The position numbers and the translations under genes were made by a program. A stretch of DNA of 64,000 nt from Saprospiraceae bacterium. Its GTDB lineage: Bacteria; Bacteroidota; Bacteroidia; Chitinophagales; Saprospiraceae. Numbering within the stretch: the first letter of the stretch is position 1; every line of letters starts with the position of its first letter. The notes beneath the pieces were generated by a model. That model was not told the origin of the DNA, ran no database searches, and worked only from the letters and a program-made list of their open reading frames with translations. The stretch covers positions 1 through 64,000 of the forward strand of contig JANQSS010000258.1 in NCBI GenBank assembly GCA_028279185.1, read 5' to 3'. Below, one piece after another: positions 52,947 through 61,452 of the stretch.

Positions 52947-54206
52947 ATGTCCAACCCATTACATCAGCGCGCTGAACAATTACTTAATAGCGGACGTGGT
53001 AAAGAGGCTATAGAATTTTTGGAAAATCACCTGGCTAATCAGTCCGATGATATGGTCGCTCTCTATTTACTGGCATATGCTTACTTGCAAGATGGAGATA
53101 AAAGTAAAGCAAGATCCTTAAGTGGTCGGTTAATGGAGTTAGCGCCGGGGGAATTTTCCGTACTTGCATTGGCGACTGACATTGAACTGATCGACGAGTA
53201 TTTTGAGGCAGCGGAAGACAGAGCTCAAAATATGATCGAGCATTTTCCTCGTGAAGCGGATAGTTATGTGAAAATGGCTAGGGCAAAGTTGGGGCAAAGA
53301 AGCTATGATAGAGCGTTGGAATATGTGAATTTAGGATTGGAAATAAATCCCGAAGACCTTAATGCACTGAATTTAAAAATAATGGTCAGTGGCATTCTTG
53401 GTGATAAGACAAACAATGATACCATCGATGATGCTCTTCAACTAAATCCGGAAAATGCGGCCACGGTTGCAAACCATGGTTGGCAACTGCTCCGTGAGGG
53501 AAAGGTTGACGAAGCATTAGAAAGATTGAAGTTTGCACTGAGCATAGATCCAACAAACGAAGTTGCGCGTTATGTAATGAGTGAAGCTATAAAGAGTAAA
53601 TTCTGGCCTTACCGCATGTTGTTTAAATATGGTGAATTTACTTCCAAACTGTCAGGAAAAAATTCTTGGGCATTTTTAATCGGTGCCTATCTGGTCTATC
53701 GTATGCTTTGGAAGTTGGCTGATAAAAACGAAGTGCTCCGTCCATTTGTACTACCGGTTGTGTATGGTATTATGGTCGTATTTTTACTAACCTGGATTTT
53801 GGGTCCACTTATGAATTTATATCTGTTGAGCAATAAATATGGCAGATTACTATTGGATAAAAGTGATAAAATTACGGCCAAACTTACTGGATTGACACTC
53901 GCCACGGCTTTATTTTTTGTCGTTTTGCACTTTGCTTTTGATCGGCCGAATGTATCTGTCGGATTCATTAATTATGCAATCATGTTTGGCCTAATGTCAA
54001 TTCCTTTTGGAACATTTCTAAACGTAAAACACAAACAAAACAGAAAACTTTTAATCTATCTTTCGGTTGGGCTTCTGATTTTCGCAATATTGCTTTCATT
54101 ATTTAATTTATGGGCAGGCACGATTCTTGTTATTGGGGGTGTTTTCATATATCAATGGGTTATTAATGGAATAATGATAAAAGAGAATGCCAGGAAATTT
54201 GAATAA
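52947..54206 (+). CDS. TPR-membrane protein paired with the TPR-AAA ATPase
   Basis: The 419-residue protein begins with about five TPR units (about 1-215), including EALERLKFALSIDPTNEVAR and DRALEYVNLGLEINPEDLNA. The C-terminal half has about five or six TM segments (starting near 233). There is no signal peptide, so the TPR part is cytoplasmic. It lies 85 bp downstream of the TPR-AAA gene and is likely its membrane-bound partner. The function is unknown. Confidence 0.75.
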   Translation: MSNPLHQRAEQLLNSGRGKEAIEFLENHLANQSDDMVALYLLAYAYLQDGDKSKARSLSGRLMELAPGEFSVLALATDIELIDEYFEAAEDRAQNMIEHFPREADSYVKMARAKLGQRSYDRALEYVNLGLEINPEDLNALNLKIMVSGILGDKTNNDTIDDALQLNPENAATVANHGWQLLREGKVDEALERLKFALSIDPTNEVARYVMSEAIKSKFWPYRMLFKYGEFTSKLSGKNSWAFLIGAYLVYRMLWKLADKNEVLRPFVLPVVYGIMVVFLLTWILGPLMNLYLLSNKYGRLLLDKSDKITAKLTGLTLATALFFVVLHFAFDRPNVSVGFINYAIMFGLMSIPFGTFLNVKHKQNRKLLIYLSVGLLIFAILLSLFNLWAGTILVIGGVFIYQWVINGIMIKENARKFE

Positions 54207-54354
54207 TAAGGGGATGACACCACCGAGAGGGTTATTGATTCTCTTCTTTAAACTTAATATAATCTGTAGGAATGTAGAAGATTCAGCATACACCTATGGC
54301 GCAGGTGATGAAAAATCGTATGCTCCAACCCTCACGGCTACAAATGAAAATTAA

Positions 54355-54362
54355 TATCTTCG
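54355..54362 (+). promoter_or_regulatory. -7 element of the HMG-CoA lyase gene
   Basis: TATCTTCG differs from TAnnTTTG at one position and lies 6 bp before the ATG at 54369, implying a leader of only a few bases. Confidence 0.4.
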
Positions 54363-54368
54363 TATTGC

Positions 54369-55235
54369 ATGAAAACATCTTCATCACGAATAAAAATTGT
54401 TGAATGCCCGCGCGATGCCATGCAAGGGATTCACGACTTCATTCCCACTGATAGAAAGGTTGAATATATCAAAGCGTTGCTTGATGTGGGGTTTGATACA
54501 TTGGACTTTGGAAGTTTTGTGTCACCAAAGGCGATTCCTCAAATGCGTGACACAAAGGAAGTATATAATGCCGTTGCGGATTTTAAGGGTGACACAAAGC
54601 TGCTATCCATAGTAGCCAACGAACGTGGTGCACGCGATGCCTCCAGCTGCGAATTGATCGATTATCTGGGCTATCCATTCTCAATTTCTGAAACCTTTCA
54701 ACGTAGAAATACGAATGCTTCCATCGAAGAGTCCCTAGTTCGGATTCAAGAAATCAAGTCGATAGCTGATAGCTCTCATAAAGAAGTCGTTGTCTATCTG
54801 TCCATGGGATTTGGAAACCCTTACGGCGACGATTGGAATGTTGATATCGTCCGCCATTGGTCTCAGCGGCTGGTCGACCTGGGATTTAAAATTTTGATGC
54901 TTTCAGATACCATTGGTGTGGGCAATCCATCAAATATTTCCTACCTGTTTTCCGAACTCATTCCCACATTGCCTGATGTCGAGATAGGAGCACATTTACA
55001 CACGGCACCACATAATTGGAAAGAGAAAGTTATGGCGGCATATAAAAATGGATGTCGGAGATTTGATGGTGCGATTAAAGGATATGGAGGGTGTCCAATG
55101 GCGCAAGATGACTTAATCGGAAATATGCCAACAGAAAACTTAATTTACTTTTTCGATTCAATGTCCGAAGATATTGGCATTGATCATCGCAAGTTCAATG
55201 CTGCTGTAATGGAGTCGGCCAATGTTTTTGAGTAA
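54369..55235 (+). CDS. Hydroxymethylglutaryl-CoA lyase
   Basis: The 288-residue enzyme is of the HMGL/DRE-TIM type: VECPRDAMQGI at the start (here CPRDAMQG replaces the usual EVGPRDGLQ), GAHLHTAPHNWKEKV with the metal-binding His pair, and the catalytic Cys in GYGGCPMAQDDLIGN. It cleaves HMG-CoA to acetoacetate and acetyl-CoA in leucine breakdown. The altered N-terminal motif is notable and could mean a variant substrate. It stands 57 bp upstream of a GNAT gene. Confidence 0.88.
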   Translation: MKTSSSRIKIVECPRDAMQGIHDFIPTDRKVEYIKALLDVGFDTLDFGSFVSPKAIPQMRDTKEVYNAVADFKGDTKLLSIVANERGARDASSCELIDYLGYPFSISETFQRRNTNASIEESLVRIQEIKSIADSSHKEVVVYLSMGFGNPYGDDWNVDIVRHWSQRLVDLGFKILMLSDTIGVGNPSNISYLFSELIPTLPDVEIGAHLHTAPHNWKEKVMAAYKNGCRRFDGAIKGYGGCPMAQDDLIGNMPTENLIYFFDSMSEDIGIDHRKFNAAVMESANVFE

Positions 55236-55292
55236 GCACCGAAATTAAGTCCGAAAAATAAAATTTTGTAAGAAACGATTAGCACAGAGAAG

Positions 55293-55724
55293 ATGTATTT
55301 CACTGAAGTAGATTTTGCAACGCCTGATTTTGATTTATGCCTGGATTTAAGAAATCGCATTTTACGCATTCCGCTTCAATTGGAATTTAATAGGGTTGAT
55401 ATTGAAAAAGAGTACGATCAACTTCACTTTGCTGTATTTAGTAATAAGAGGAACTTAATTGCTTGCCTAACACTAGCGATAGTCGGGCCACAGCAGGTAA
55501 AAATGCGTCAGGTAGCAGTAGAGGAGACGATGCAGGGAAAAGGGATAGGACGATTCATTGTAGAGCACAGCGAACACTGGTGTCGCACCAACGCGGTCAA
55601 TAAGATTGTGTTGCACGCAAGACTTAATGCCGTACCTTTTTACAAAAGAATCCATTATAAAACGATAGGAAATCAATTCACTGAAGTGAATATTCCGCAC
55701 TATAAAATGGAAAAGATACTTTAA
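55293..55724 (+). CDS. GNAT-family acetyltransferase
   Basis: The 143-residue protein is a single GNAT domain, with the acetyl-CoA-binding loop VEETMQGKGIGRFIVEHSE (Q-x-x-G-x-G/A) and the C-terminal ARLNAVPFYKRIHY. The first half resembles the ElaA/YjgM-like group. The acceptor is unknown. It follows the HMG-CoA lyase gene. Confidence 0.85.
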   Translation: MYFTEVDFATPDFDLCLDLRNRILRIPLQLEFNRVDIEKEYDQLHFAVFSNKRNLIACLTLAIVGPQQVKMRQVAVEETMQGKGIGRFIVEHSEHWCRTNAVNKIVLHARLNAVPFYKRIHYKTIGNQFTEVNIPHYKMEKIL

Positions 55725-56136
55725 TGAATTGACTTAGGATTTGGCTAGCATCACCTAAATATTTCAGGTGGAGGGATCTTACTTTTTGTCATTGGGAAGA
55801 TGTACAGTAATTGTCCTTTATTCATAATTTATTATTGCTGATAATGTCTGCTTATAGCAATAGGAAGCGAATCACCGGAATTGCGTCATTCGCCATTAGA
55901 TTTTAGTCGTCAATTATAAGTGACTCCTAGTTTGACGTAGATTTTTATGATTCAAAGAGTTTTGCGAATGAAAAAGCATGCAGGTGATAAAGCAACTGGT
56001 GTTTGCAATCGCCTTAAGCAGACTAGACTTTTTTGCTTACTTTTTGTGGCAATGGCAAAAAGTAAGAAACAACTATTGTAAAGAGATCGGCCTTTACTAC
56101 CTTAAATTAATATAAAGAAATTCGAATTTTCAGCCT
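55725..56136. other. Intergenic with hairpins
   Basis: The 412 bp hold no gene. Just after the GNAT gene is an imperfect palindrome CACCT...AGGTG (55752-55770) followed downstream by a T run, a possible weak terminator. A perfect 11-bp hairpin lies at 56036-56066, listed separately. Confidence 0.45.
56036..56066. repeat. REP-like hairpin
   Basis: CTTACTTTTTG (56036-56046) and CAAAAAGTAAG (56056-56066) are perfect inverted arms with a 9-nt loop TGGCAATGG. A hairpin of the same design occurs at 60244-60272. They may be members of a genome repeat family. Confidence 0.55.
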
Positions 56137-56646
56137 TTAATCCAAGGGTTGTGCGAATGATCGGAGGACGAGCGTCTTTGCAATCATATCATGCAGGCCT
56201 TGTTTCTTTTCGGTAAAAATTATCATTAAATATCCAATCGCGAATATTATAGAAGATAAAATCTTTCCAAAATATCGACCTGTTGCCCGACCAAATCCGA
56301 TGGGGTCGCCAAATTCATCGGTGACTTTTAACCCTAATGCAAGTTTACCAACTGTGGCCTGATGTTTTGAAGATTCCATAACGGCATAGTATAGCCATCC
56401 GCATACGATTACGGAAATTAGCATTTTGGCATAACTACCTGCTAGGCCGATAGCCATATTTGGCGTCATTTGAGATTCTATATCGGGTCCCATTTGCGCA
56501 AGCTCAAAAATCACGGGCCCCATAAATACCAACACCAATATGAAAAAAACAATAGATAATAAGACACCGTCTATAAAGTAGGCCACAAGGCGAAGAAGGA
56601 ATCCCGCATATTCATCTTTTTCGTAGTACGTTTTTTGGTGGTCCAT
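56137..56646 (-). CDS. RDD-family membrane protein (second copy)
   Basis: The 169-residue protein is a short RDD domain: YAGFLLRLVAYFIDGVLLSI at the N-terminus, about three TM helices and the pattern ATVGKLALGLKVTDEFGDPIGFGRATGRYFGK. It is a different RDD protein from that at 43.8 kb and lies alone between intergenic regions. The function is unknown. Confidence 0.86.
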   Translation of the reverse strand: MDHQKTYYEKDEYAGFLLRLVAYFIDGVLLSIVFFILVLVFMGPVIFELAQMGPDIESQMTPNMAIGLAGSYAKMLISVIVCGWLYYAVMESSKHQATVGKLALGLKVTDEFGDPIGFGRATGRYFGKILSSIIFAIGYLMIIFTEKKQGLHDMIAKTLVLRSFAQPLD

Positions 56647-57494
56647 ATCCTAAAATTTTGTCTCTTATAAAAGTAGTAAATTTTGATTTGATCACCAGGG
56701 TTTAATCCAACTTATATTGATGACAATTAAACATGTTGAATGTATGGTGGTATGAAACAATACTGAAAAGCCCGACACATTATTTCTATAGACTTTTGCG
56801 CTTTCAAATATGTTATCAATGCAAACCTCTCAAAACAGGATTTGGTCGGACCACATAAAGAGCCTGAATATTTAATGTATCCTTGATGTGACAGGTTGAA
56901 AGTAAGATCTTCAAATAAAAGACGAAATCCATAAACATATTGCTAGATAAAATCCAAATAAACCATCGGATACGCCTGATCGAACTCCCCTTAAGGGTTT
57001 ACAAACCAATGACATAGTTGTAAACGGCCGCAACTTCCAAGACAAGTTGGAACCTTTGAGCTCCAACTTAATACCAATTAAAGTGTATGATGGCGTATAA
57101 AATTATCTAGAGGTTTGTTCAAGATCAAGGCGTAGAACGTAGACGTAGCCGGAGCTACAGCGAGGCTTTGCAACGCTGAAATTGAGCAAACCTCTCTTAA
57201 TATATGCGTCAATTATACCTTTAATTGGTATTAATCCTGTGGTGTTATGAAATTTTGAACAAATGGATAGTTCACAAACAATATGATAATCATAGAATTC
57301 ATGGGTGGCTAGTCATGTTCATTATATTCATATTTATATCCAAATTTCTTTTCCCTTCCAATAAAAAGAAGCCGTAGCGCGACATTTGATAAATTATTGC
57401 TATCTCATTTCGACTAACACAGTGAATTGTTGTGATCGTATATCTCAGGACAAATTAGTACACTCCCCGCGTATAGCCGTAAATTGCGGCTTCT
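56647..57494. other. Long intergenic region with a MITE-like element
   Basis: No protein gene is visible in the 848 bp. The main structure is the inverted-repeat element at 57068-57234. A small hairpin GCCG (57476-57479) / CGGC (57487-57490) lies 5 bp before the lnt start and may affect its translation. Confidence 0.5.
57068..57234. mobile_element. MITE-like/REP element with long terminal inverted repeats
   Basis: The ends carry a perfect 16-bp inverted repeat, TTAATACCAATTAAAG (57068-57083) and its complement (57219-57234). The similarity continues inward imperfectly for about 50 bp, ending in GAGGTTTGTTCAA / GAGGTTTGCTCAA. The centre holds a hairpin GTAGC-CGGA-GCTAC. The whole 167 bp would fold into one long hairpin. 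It codes for nothing. Part of the end sequence recurs at 62213-62233. Confidence 0.6.
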
Positions 57495-59279
57495 ATGGTC
57501 GATGTGACAGAAAAAACAACAACGAGCCGGATTGCGAATAGGTGGTACTGGCTTGGTACCGCGGGTATAGCCCTGGCAATAGCCGTATGGTGCGGTTATG
57601 ACATGTGGCAGTTGCTCCAGGAAGACAGGCTTTGGGGCTATCGACCCCTCACCCTTCTATTTTGGTCCTATGCTTTTCTGTCCGTCAGTTTAGCCGGTCT
57701 ACGTGGCATGGATCGTGATAAAACCCAATTATATATACTCGGAAGTTGTACCGCCGTATTGATGGCTCTTTCTTTTCCACCTGTTCCATTGCTAATATTG
57801 GCCGTACCTGCCTGGGCATTATTGATTCATCTCACCGATCGAGTAGGTGTCAAGAGCGTTGGATATCAATTCAGGTATTTCTTCCATATTTTTATTTTGT
57901 GGAATATCATTACGACATATTGGATCAGTAATACGGCATTCGCAGCTGGCATTGTCGCCATATCAACAAATGCCTTGCTGATGACCATACCCGTATTATT
58001 ATACAACTTTTTAAAAAAGAACATTTCGTCAAAATTTCATTGGGTAGTATTTGCAGCCTGTTGGATGAGTTTTGAATATTTCCATTTTCGGTGGGAAGCA
58101 CATTGGCCCTGGTTAGCACTTGGTCATTACTTTATGGAAACACCGTGGTTGATCCAATGGTATGAATTCATAGGTATCCAGGGAGGAACATTATGGCTTT
58201 TAGTCCTCGCCTTTCTGCTAAGCCGTCGGATGACAGATATCAAATCCGTTACGAATAGAAAATTCCTACTCCCTTTTTTAAGTGTCTTACTCCTTCCTAT
58301 ATCTATTTCGCTACTCACAGGATTGCGTTCCATTGCACCCATAGGAACATCCACCGTTGCTATCGTTCAACCTAATTACGAGCCGCACTATGAAAAGGGA
58401 AAAATTCCCGTGCAGCAAGAGGTCCAACATTTTCTGAATCTGGCGACAGAGATTGTAGATGATTCGACGGACTATCTTATTTTTCCGGAAACGAGCTTTT
58501 CTATCAATTTAAATAATTGGCAGCAGCACCGCACGGTGCGGTCGCTTCGGCAGTTTTTGGATCGACATCAGCATTTAACACTTATCAGTGGCCTCGAAAC
58601 AAATAAAATATTACAGCCCGGTGAGCCTCATGATCAATATACCCGAACGTATATTCGAAATAATGACACGATTTATTGGGAAAACCACAATACAGCTGTT
58701 CGTATGTCATCGACACAGCCCATGGAGATTTATTACAAATCCAAGCTTGTACCGGGAGCTGAATTTTTTCCCTTTAAGAAGGCATTATTTTTTCTCAAAC
58801 CGCTTATGGATAAATTAGGCGGTTCCGGAAGTGGACTTCGAAAACAGGACGAGCGTGAAGCATTTCAGGGTCTGGATGGTTATAAAATAGCACCTGTAAT
58901 TTGCTACGAGTCCGTTTACGGCGAATATGTGAGTGAATATTTTGATGCCGGCGCCCAATGTATTGCGGTTATGACGAACGACGGGTGGTGGGATAATACA
59001 GCAGGCCATAAGCAACACTTAGGGCTCTCCGTTTTACGCGCCATTGAACAGCGAAAATATGTGGCGCGCTCGGCTAATACAGGTATCAGTTGTATCATCG
59101 ATACAAAGGGCACCATTCATCAGCCGACAAAATATGGTGTTGCGACAGCTATTAAAGGTCCGGTTGATATGAATAATTATCGGACGTTGTATTCGCGCAT
59201 TGGCGATATTTTGGGACGACTGGCTTGTTTATTTTTAGTGGGTCTACTTCTAGGGCGCGTGCGTAAATGGATTAAATGA
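57495..59279 (+). CDS. lnt: Apolipoprotein N-acyltransferase
   Basis: The 594-residue membrane enzyme has about eight N-terminal TM segments, then the carbon-nitrogen hydrolase domain (about 285-560) with the catalytic triad: Glu in YLIFPETSF, Lys in YYKSKLVPGAEFFPF and Cys in PVICYESVYGEYV. A C-terminal TM helix follows. It adds the third acyl chain to lipoproteins in the inner membrane. The many lipoproteins in this window would be its substrates. The N-terminus is slightly longer than in E. coli. Confidence 0.93.
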   Translation: MVDVTEKTTTSRIANRWYWLGTAGIALAIAVWCGYDMWQLLQEDRLWGYRPLTLLFWSYAFLSVSLAGLRGMDRDKTQLYILGSCTAVLMALSFPPVPLLILAVPAWALLIHLTDRVGVKSVGYQFRYFFHIFILWNIITTYWISNTAFAAGIVAISTNALLMTIPVLLYNFLKKNISSKFHWVVFAACWMSFEYFHFRWEAHWPWLALGHYFMETPWLIQWYEFIGIQGGTLWLLVLAFLLSRRMTDIKSVTNRKFLLPFLSVLLLPISISLLTGLRSIAPIGTSTVAIVQPNYEPHYEKGKIPVQQEVQHFLNLATEIVDDSTDYLIFPETSFSINLNNWQQHRTVRSLRQFLDRHQHLTLISGLETNKILQPGEPHDQYTRTYIRNNDTIYWENHNTAVRMSSTQPMEIYYKSKLVPGAEFFPFKKALFFLKPLMDKLGGSGSGLRKQDEREAFQGLDGYKIAPVICYESVYGEYVSEYFDAGAQCIAVMTNDGWWDNTAGHKQHLGLSVLRAIEQRKYVARSANTGISCIIDTKGTIHQPTKYGVATAIKGPVDMNNYRTLYSRIGDILGRLACLFLVGLLLGRVRKWIK

Positions 59280-59318
59280 GGAGGCATTGATCGAAGTATG
59301 TGTTTTAAGTTGGTCGCA

Positions 59319-60140
59319 TAAACCTTGCGGGTTGGCTTGACTTTTTAATGTAAATTGAATTCCTGAATAAACGCATAAGGATTTTGTTCCTCTACTGGTA
59401 CAAACCCCCAAGGTTGGGCTGGCCTATTTTGGATTGGTAGAAGTAGGTATTTCAAATTAGGGTATAAACCTTGCGGGTTGGCTTGACTTTTTTAATATCA
59501 ATTGAATTTCTGAATAAACGTATAAGGATTTTGTTCCTCGACTGGTACAAACCCCCAAGGTTGGACTGGCTTATTTTGGATAGGTAGAAGTAGATATTTA
59601 AAGTTAGGGTGTAAACCTTGCGGGTTGGCTTGACTTTTTAATGTAAATTGAATTTCTGAATAAACGTATAAGGATTTTGTTCCTCTACTGGCACAAACCC
59701 CCAAGGTTGGAGCGGCTTATTTTTGATAGGTAGAAGTAGGTATTTCAAGTTAGGGTATAAACCTTGCGGGTTGGCTTAACTTTTTTAATATCAATTGAAT
59801 TCCCGAATAAACGCATAAGGATTTTGTTCCTCTACTGGTACAAACCCCCAAGGTTGGGCTGGCCTATTTTGGATTGGTAGAAGTAGGTATTTCAAGTTAG
59901 GGTATAAACCTTGCGGGTTGGCTTGACTATTTTAATATCAATTAAATTTCCGAATAAACGTATAAGGATTTTGCTCTACAGCCGGTGCAAACCCCCAAGG
60001 TTGGAGCGGCTTATTTTGGATAGGTAGAAGTAGGTATTTCAAGTTAGGGTATAAACCTTGCGGGTTGGCTTGACTTTTTTAATATCAATTGAATTTCTGA
60101 ATAAACGTATAAGGATTTTGTTCTACAGCTGTTAGAACCC
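59319..60140. repeat. 146/147-bp tandem repeat array
   Basis: Five full units plus a partial sixth begin at 59319, 59465, 59612, 59758, 59905 and 60052, spaced 146, 147, 146, 147 and 147 bp. Each begins TAAACCTTGCGGGTTGGCTT and contains an inverted pair, AACCTTGCGGGTT and AACCCCCAAGGTT (59321-59333 and 59403-59415 in unit 1), matching at 12 of 13 positions. Units are roughly 90 percent alike by eye. The minus strand has partly open reading through the units, but the 146-bp units shift frame. Confidence 0.9.
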
Positions 60141-60243
60141 CCTGAGATGTCGTGTATGTTTTCGAATTATTTAGCGAGAATCTATTTTCAAGTCTTAAGA
60201 AAGCTGTTTACTAATAATGATCGGTCGTTTCTTTTGCGGGACT

Positions 60244-60296
60244 GTCCTTTTTTGCATCGCCCAAAAAAGGACCAAACCTGCCTGCCGGCGGGCAGG
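60244..60296. repeat. Hairpin plus GC-rich palindrome
   Basis: GTCCTTTTTTG (60244-60254) pairs perfectly with CAAAAAAGGAC (60262-60272) with a 7-nt loop. Five bases later, CCTGCCTGCCGGCGGGCAGG (60277-60296) is a near-perfect palindrome. The design of the first hairpin resembles that at 56036-56066. Confidence 0.55.
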
Positions 60297-60778
60297 AAAC
60301 GCTAGTCGCATTAAGGTGTTTGACGGCTAGTCTATTTTTTATTAACTAGGTTATGTAATCTAGTCAACAATATGGATATAATAACCCAATTATGTGCCGC
60401 CACGGCGGTCTTTCACTCCTCCATGCTTATTGATTCAATTTTTGTGTATACCATTCCAATTCTTTTAGTCCTCTCGAGGTAACGTCTCAACTCGATTTAT
60501 GAATCAAGCAATTCCGGAGTGACGCCGCTAACACTGTAATGCGACGGTCTGTCGAACAATTTTTTAGAAATACTTAAAAAAGTAAAATGAACATGATAAT
60601 GCCATACAGAAATTCTGATAATATGTCGGCAAAATAAAAATCCCATAGGGGCGGCACCAATAAGTAATGGTTAATTCCGTGACGATATCATTATTGAGAA
60701 TGGTTCATAAATCAGAAGAGTCAATCAATCAAGCGAGGGTAAAATGACGCATTTTAAATAAATCGAAGGGCGTATTCC

Positions 60779-60815
60779 AAGTTGGTCGTAAAATCCTTGA
60801 CGGTTGGAGTTGTTT
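60779..60815. repeat. Degenerate copy of the tandem-repeat start
   Basis: AAGTTGGTCG at 60779-60788 is identical to the bases just before the array (59307-59316) and is followed by TCCTTGACGGTTGGAG, resembling the unit start. It suggests an older spread of the same repeat just before the AraC gene. Confidence 0.4.
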
Positions 60816-60864
60816 AGTAAGAATCATCATACTTGTACAGGGAGACCGGTCTTATCTTCACCAC

Positions 60865-61440
60865 ATGGATGAACGAATCAGTCGATCATTGGATCATATC
60901 GAAGAGCATCTTCACGAGTCGCTCAAACTGGAAGATCTTGCACGGGTTGCCTGCCTTTCGCCATCACAATTTCATAGATTGTTCAAGCTTGAGACGGGCA
61001 GTACGCCCTTTAAATTTATCGAAGCATTAAAACTTAAAAAGGCCTACCACATACTTCTTGAAGGAAATGCGACAGTACAGCAATTAGCTGTTGATTTAGG
61101 ATACAATGATTATGAAACGTTCTCACGAGCATTTAAACGTACGTACAATTTTTCGCCAGATGACTTTCAATCAATCTTTGCCAAACTTGATGAAACCTAT
61201 CAAGTTCGAAAAATGGATGGTATTGTATTGGCCACGGTAGAAACAGATAATGAGGATGAGTTACTCGCCAAACTTCAAGAAATAGTAGTACAATATGGCA
61301 TCGATAAGGATGACTTGCGCGCTTCAAAAATATTTCAAATACTCAAAAAATCCGACAACTCCAATGAAAATCACCTCTTTGTCAAAAATAAATATGAGAT
61401 AAAAGAGGGAGAAAAAATTTGGAAGTCACTGATACGATAA
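60865..61440 (+). CDS. AraC-family regulator with unusual C-terminus
   Basis: The 191-residue protein has the two helix-turn-helix units of AraC at the N-terminus (about 1-105): LEDLARVACLSPSQFHRLFK and LAVDLGYNDYETFSRAFKRTYNFSPDDF. The usual GyrI-like ligand domain is absent; a short charged helical region of about 85 residues follows instead (DELLAKLQEIVVQYG). It precedes the CPBP protease gene by 12 bp and may control it. Confidence 0.82.
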   Translation: MDERISRSLDHIEEHLHESLKLEDLARVACLSPSQFHRLFKLETGSTPFKFIEALKLKKAYHILLEGNATVQQLAVDLGYNDYETFSRAFKRTYNFSPDDFQSIFAKLDETYQVRKMDGIVLATVETDNEDELLAKLQEIVVQYGIDKDDLRASKIFQILKKSDNSNENHLFVKNKYEIKEGEKIWKSLIR

Positions 61441-61452
61441 ACTCATACTATT

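Larger units (their letters stand above)
59280..60864. other. Repeat-rich region without protein genes
   Basis: About 1.6 kb between lnt and the AraC regulator. It holds the 146/147-bp tandem array (59319-60140), an 11-bp hairpin and GC-rich palindrome (60244-60296) and a degenerate repeat copy (60779-60815). The phrase CCCATAGGGGCGGCACC lies near 60642-60658. Short open frames here are not supported as genes. Confidence 0.5.

Noticed and set aside
59498-59704. 68-codon minus-strand frame in the tandem array
   Set aside because: It runs over only part of the array and the 146-bp units break the frame, so a real gene is not supported.
59319-60140. Tandem array considered as a CRISPR
   Set aside because: The units are 146-147 bp of near-identical sequence with no short repeat and no variable spacers.
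60833-61030. Alternative frame overlapping the AraC gene start
   Set aside because: It is a shadow; the frame at 60865 carries the helix-turn-helix motifs.
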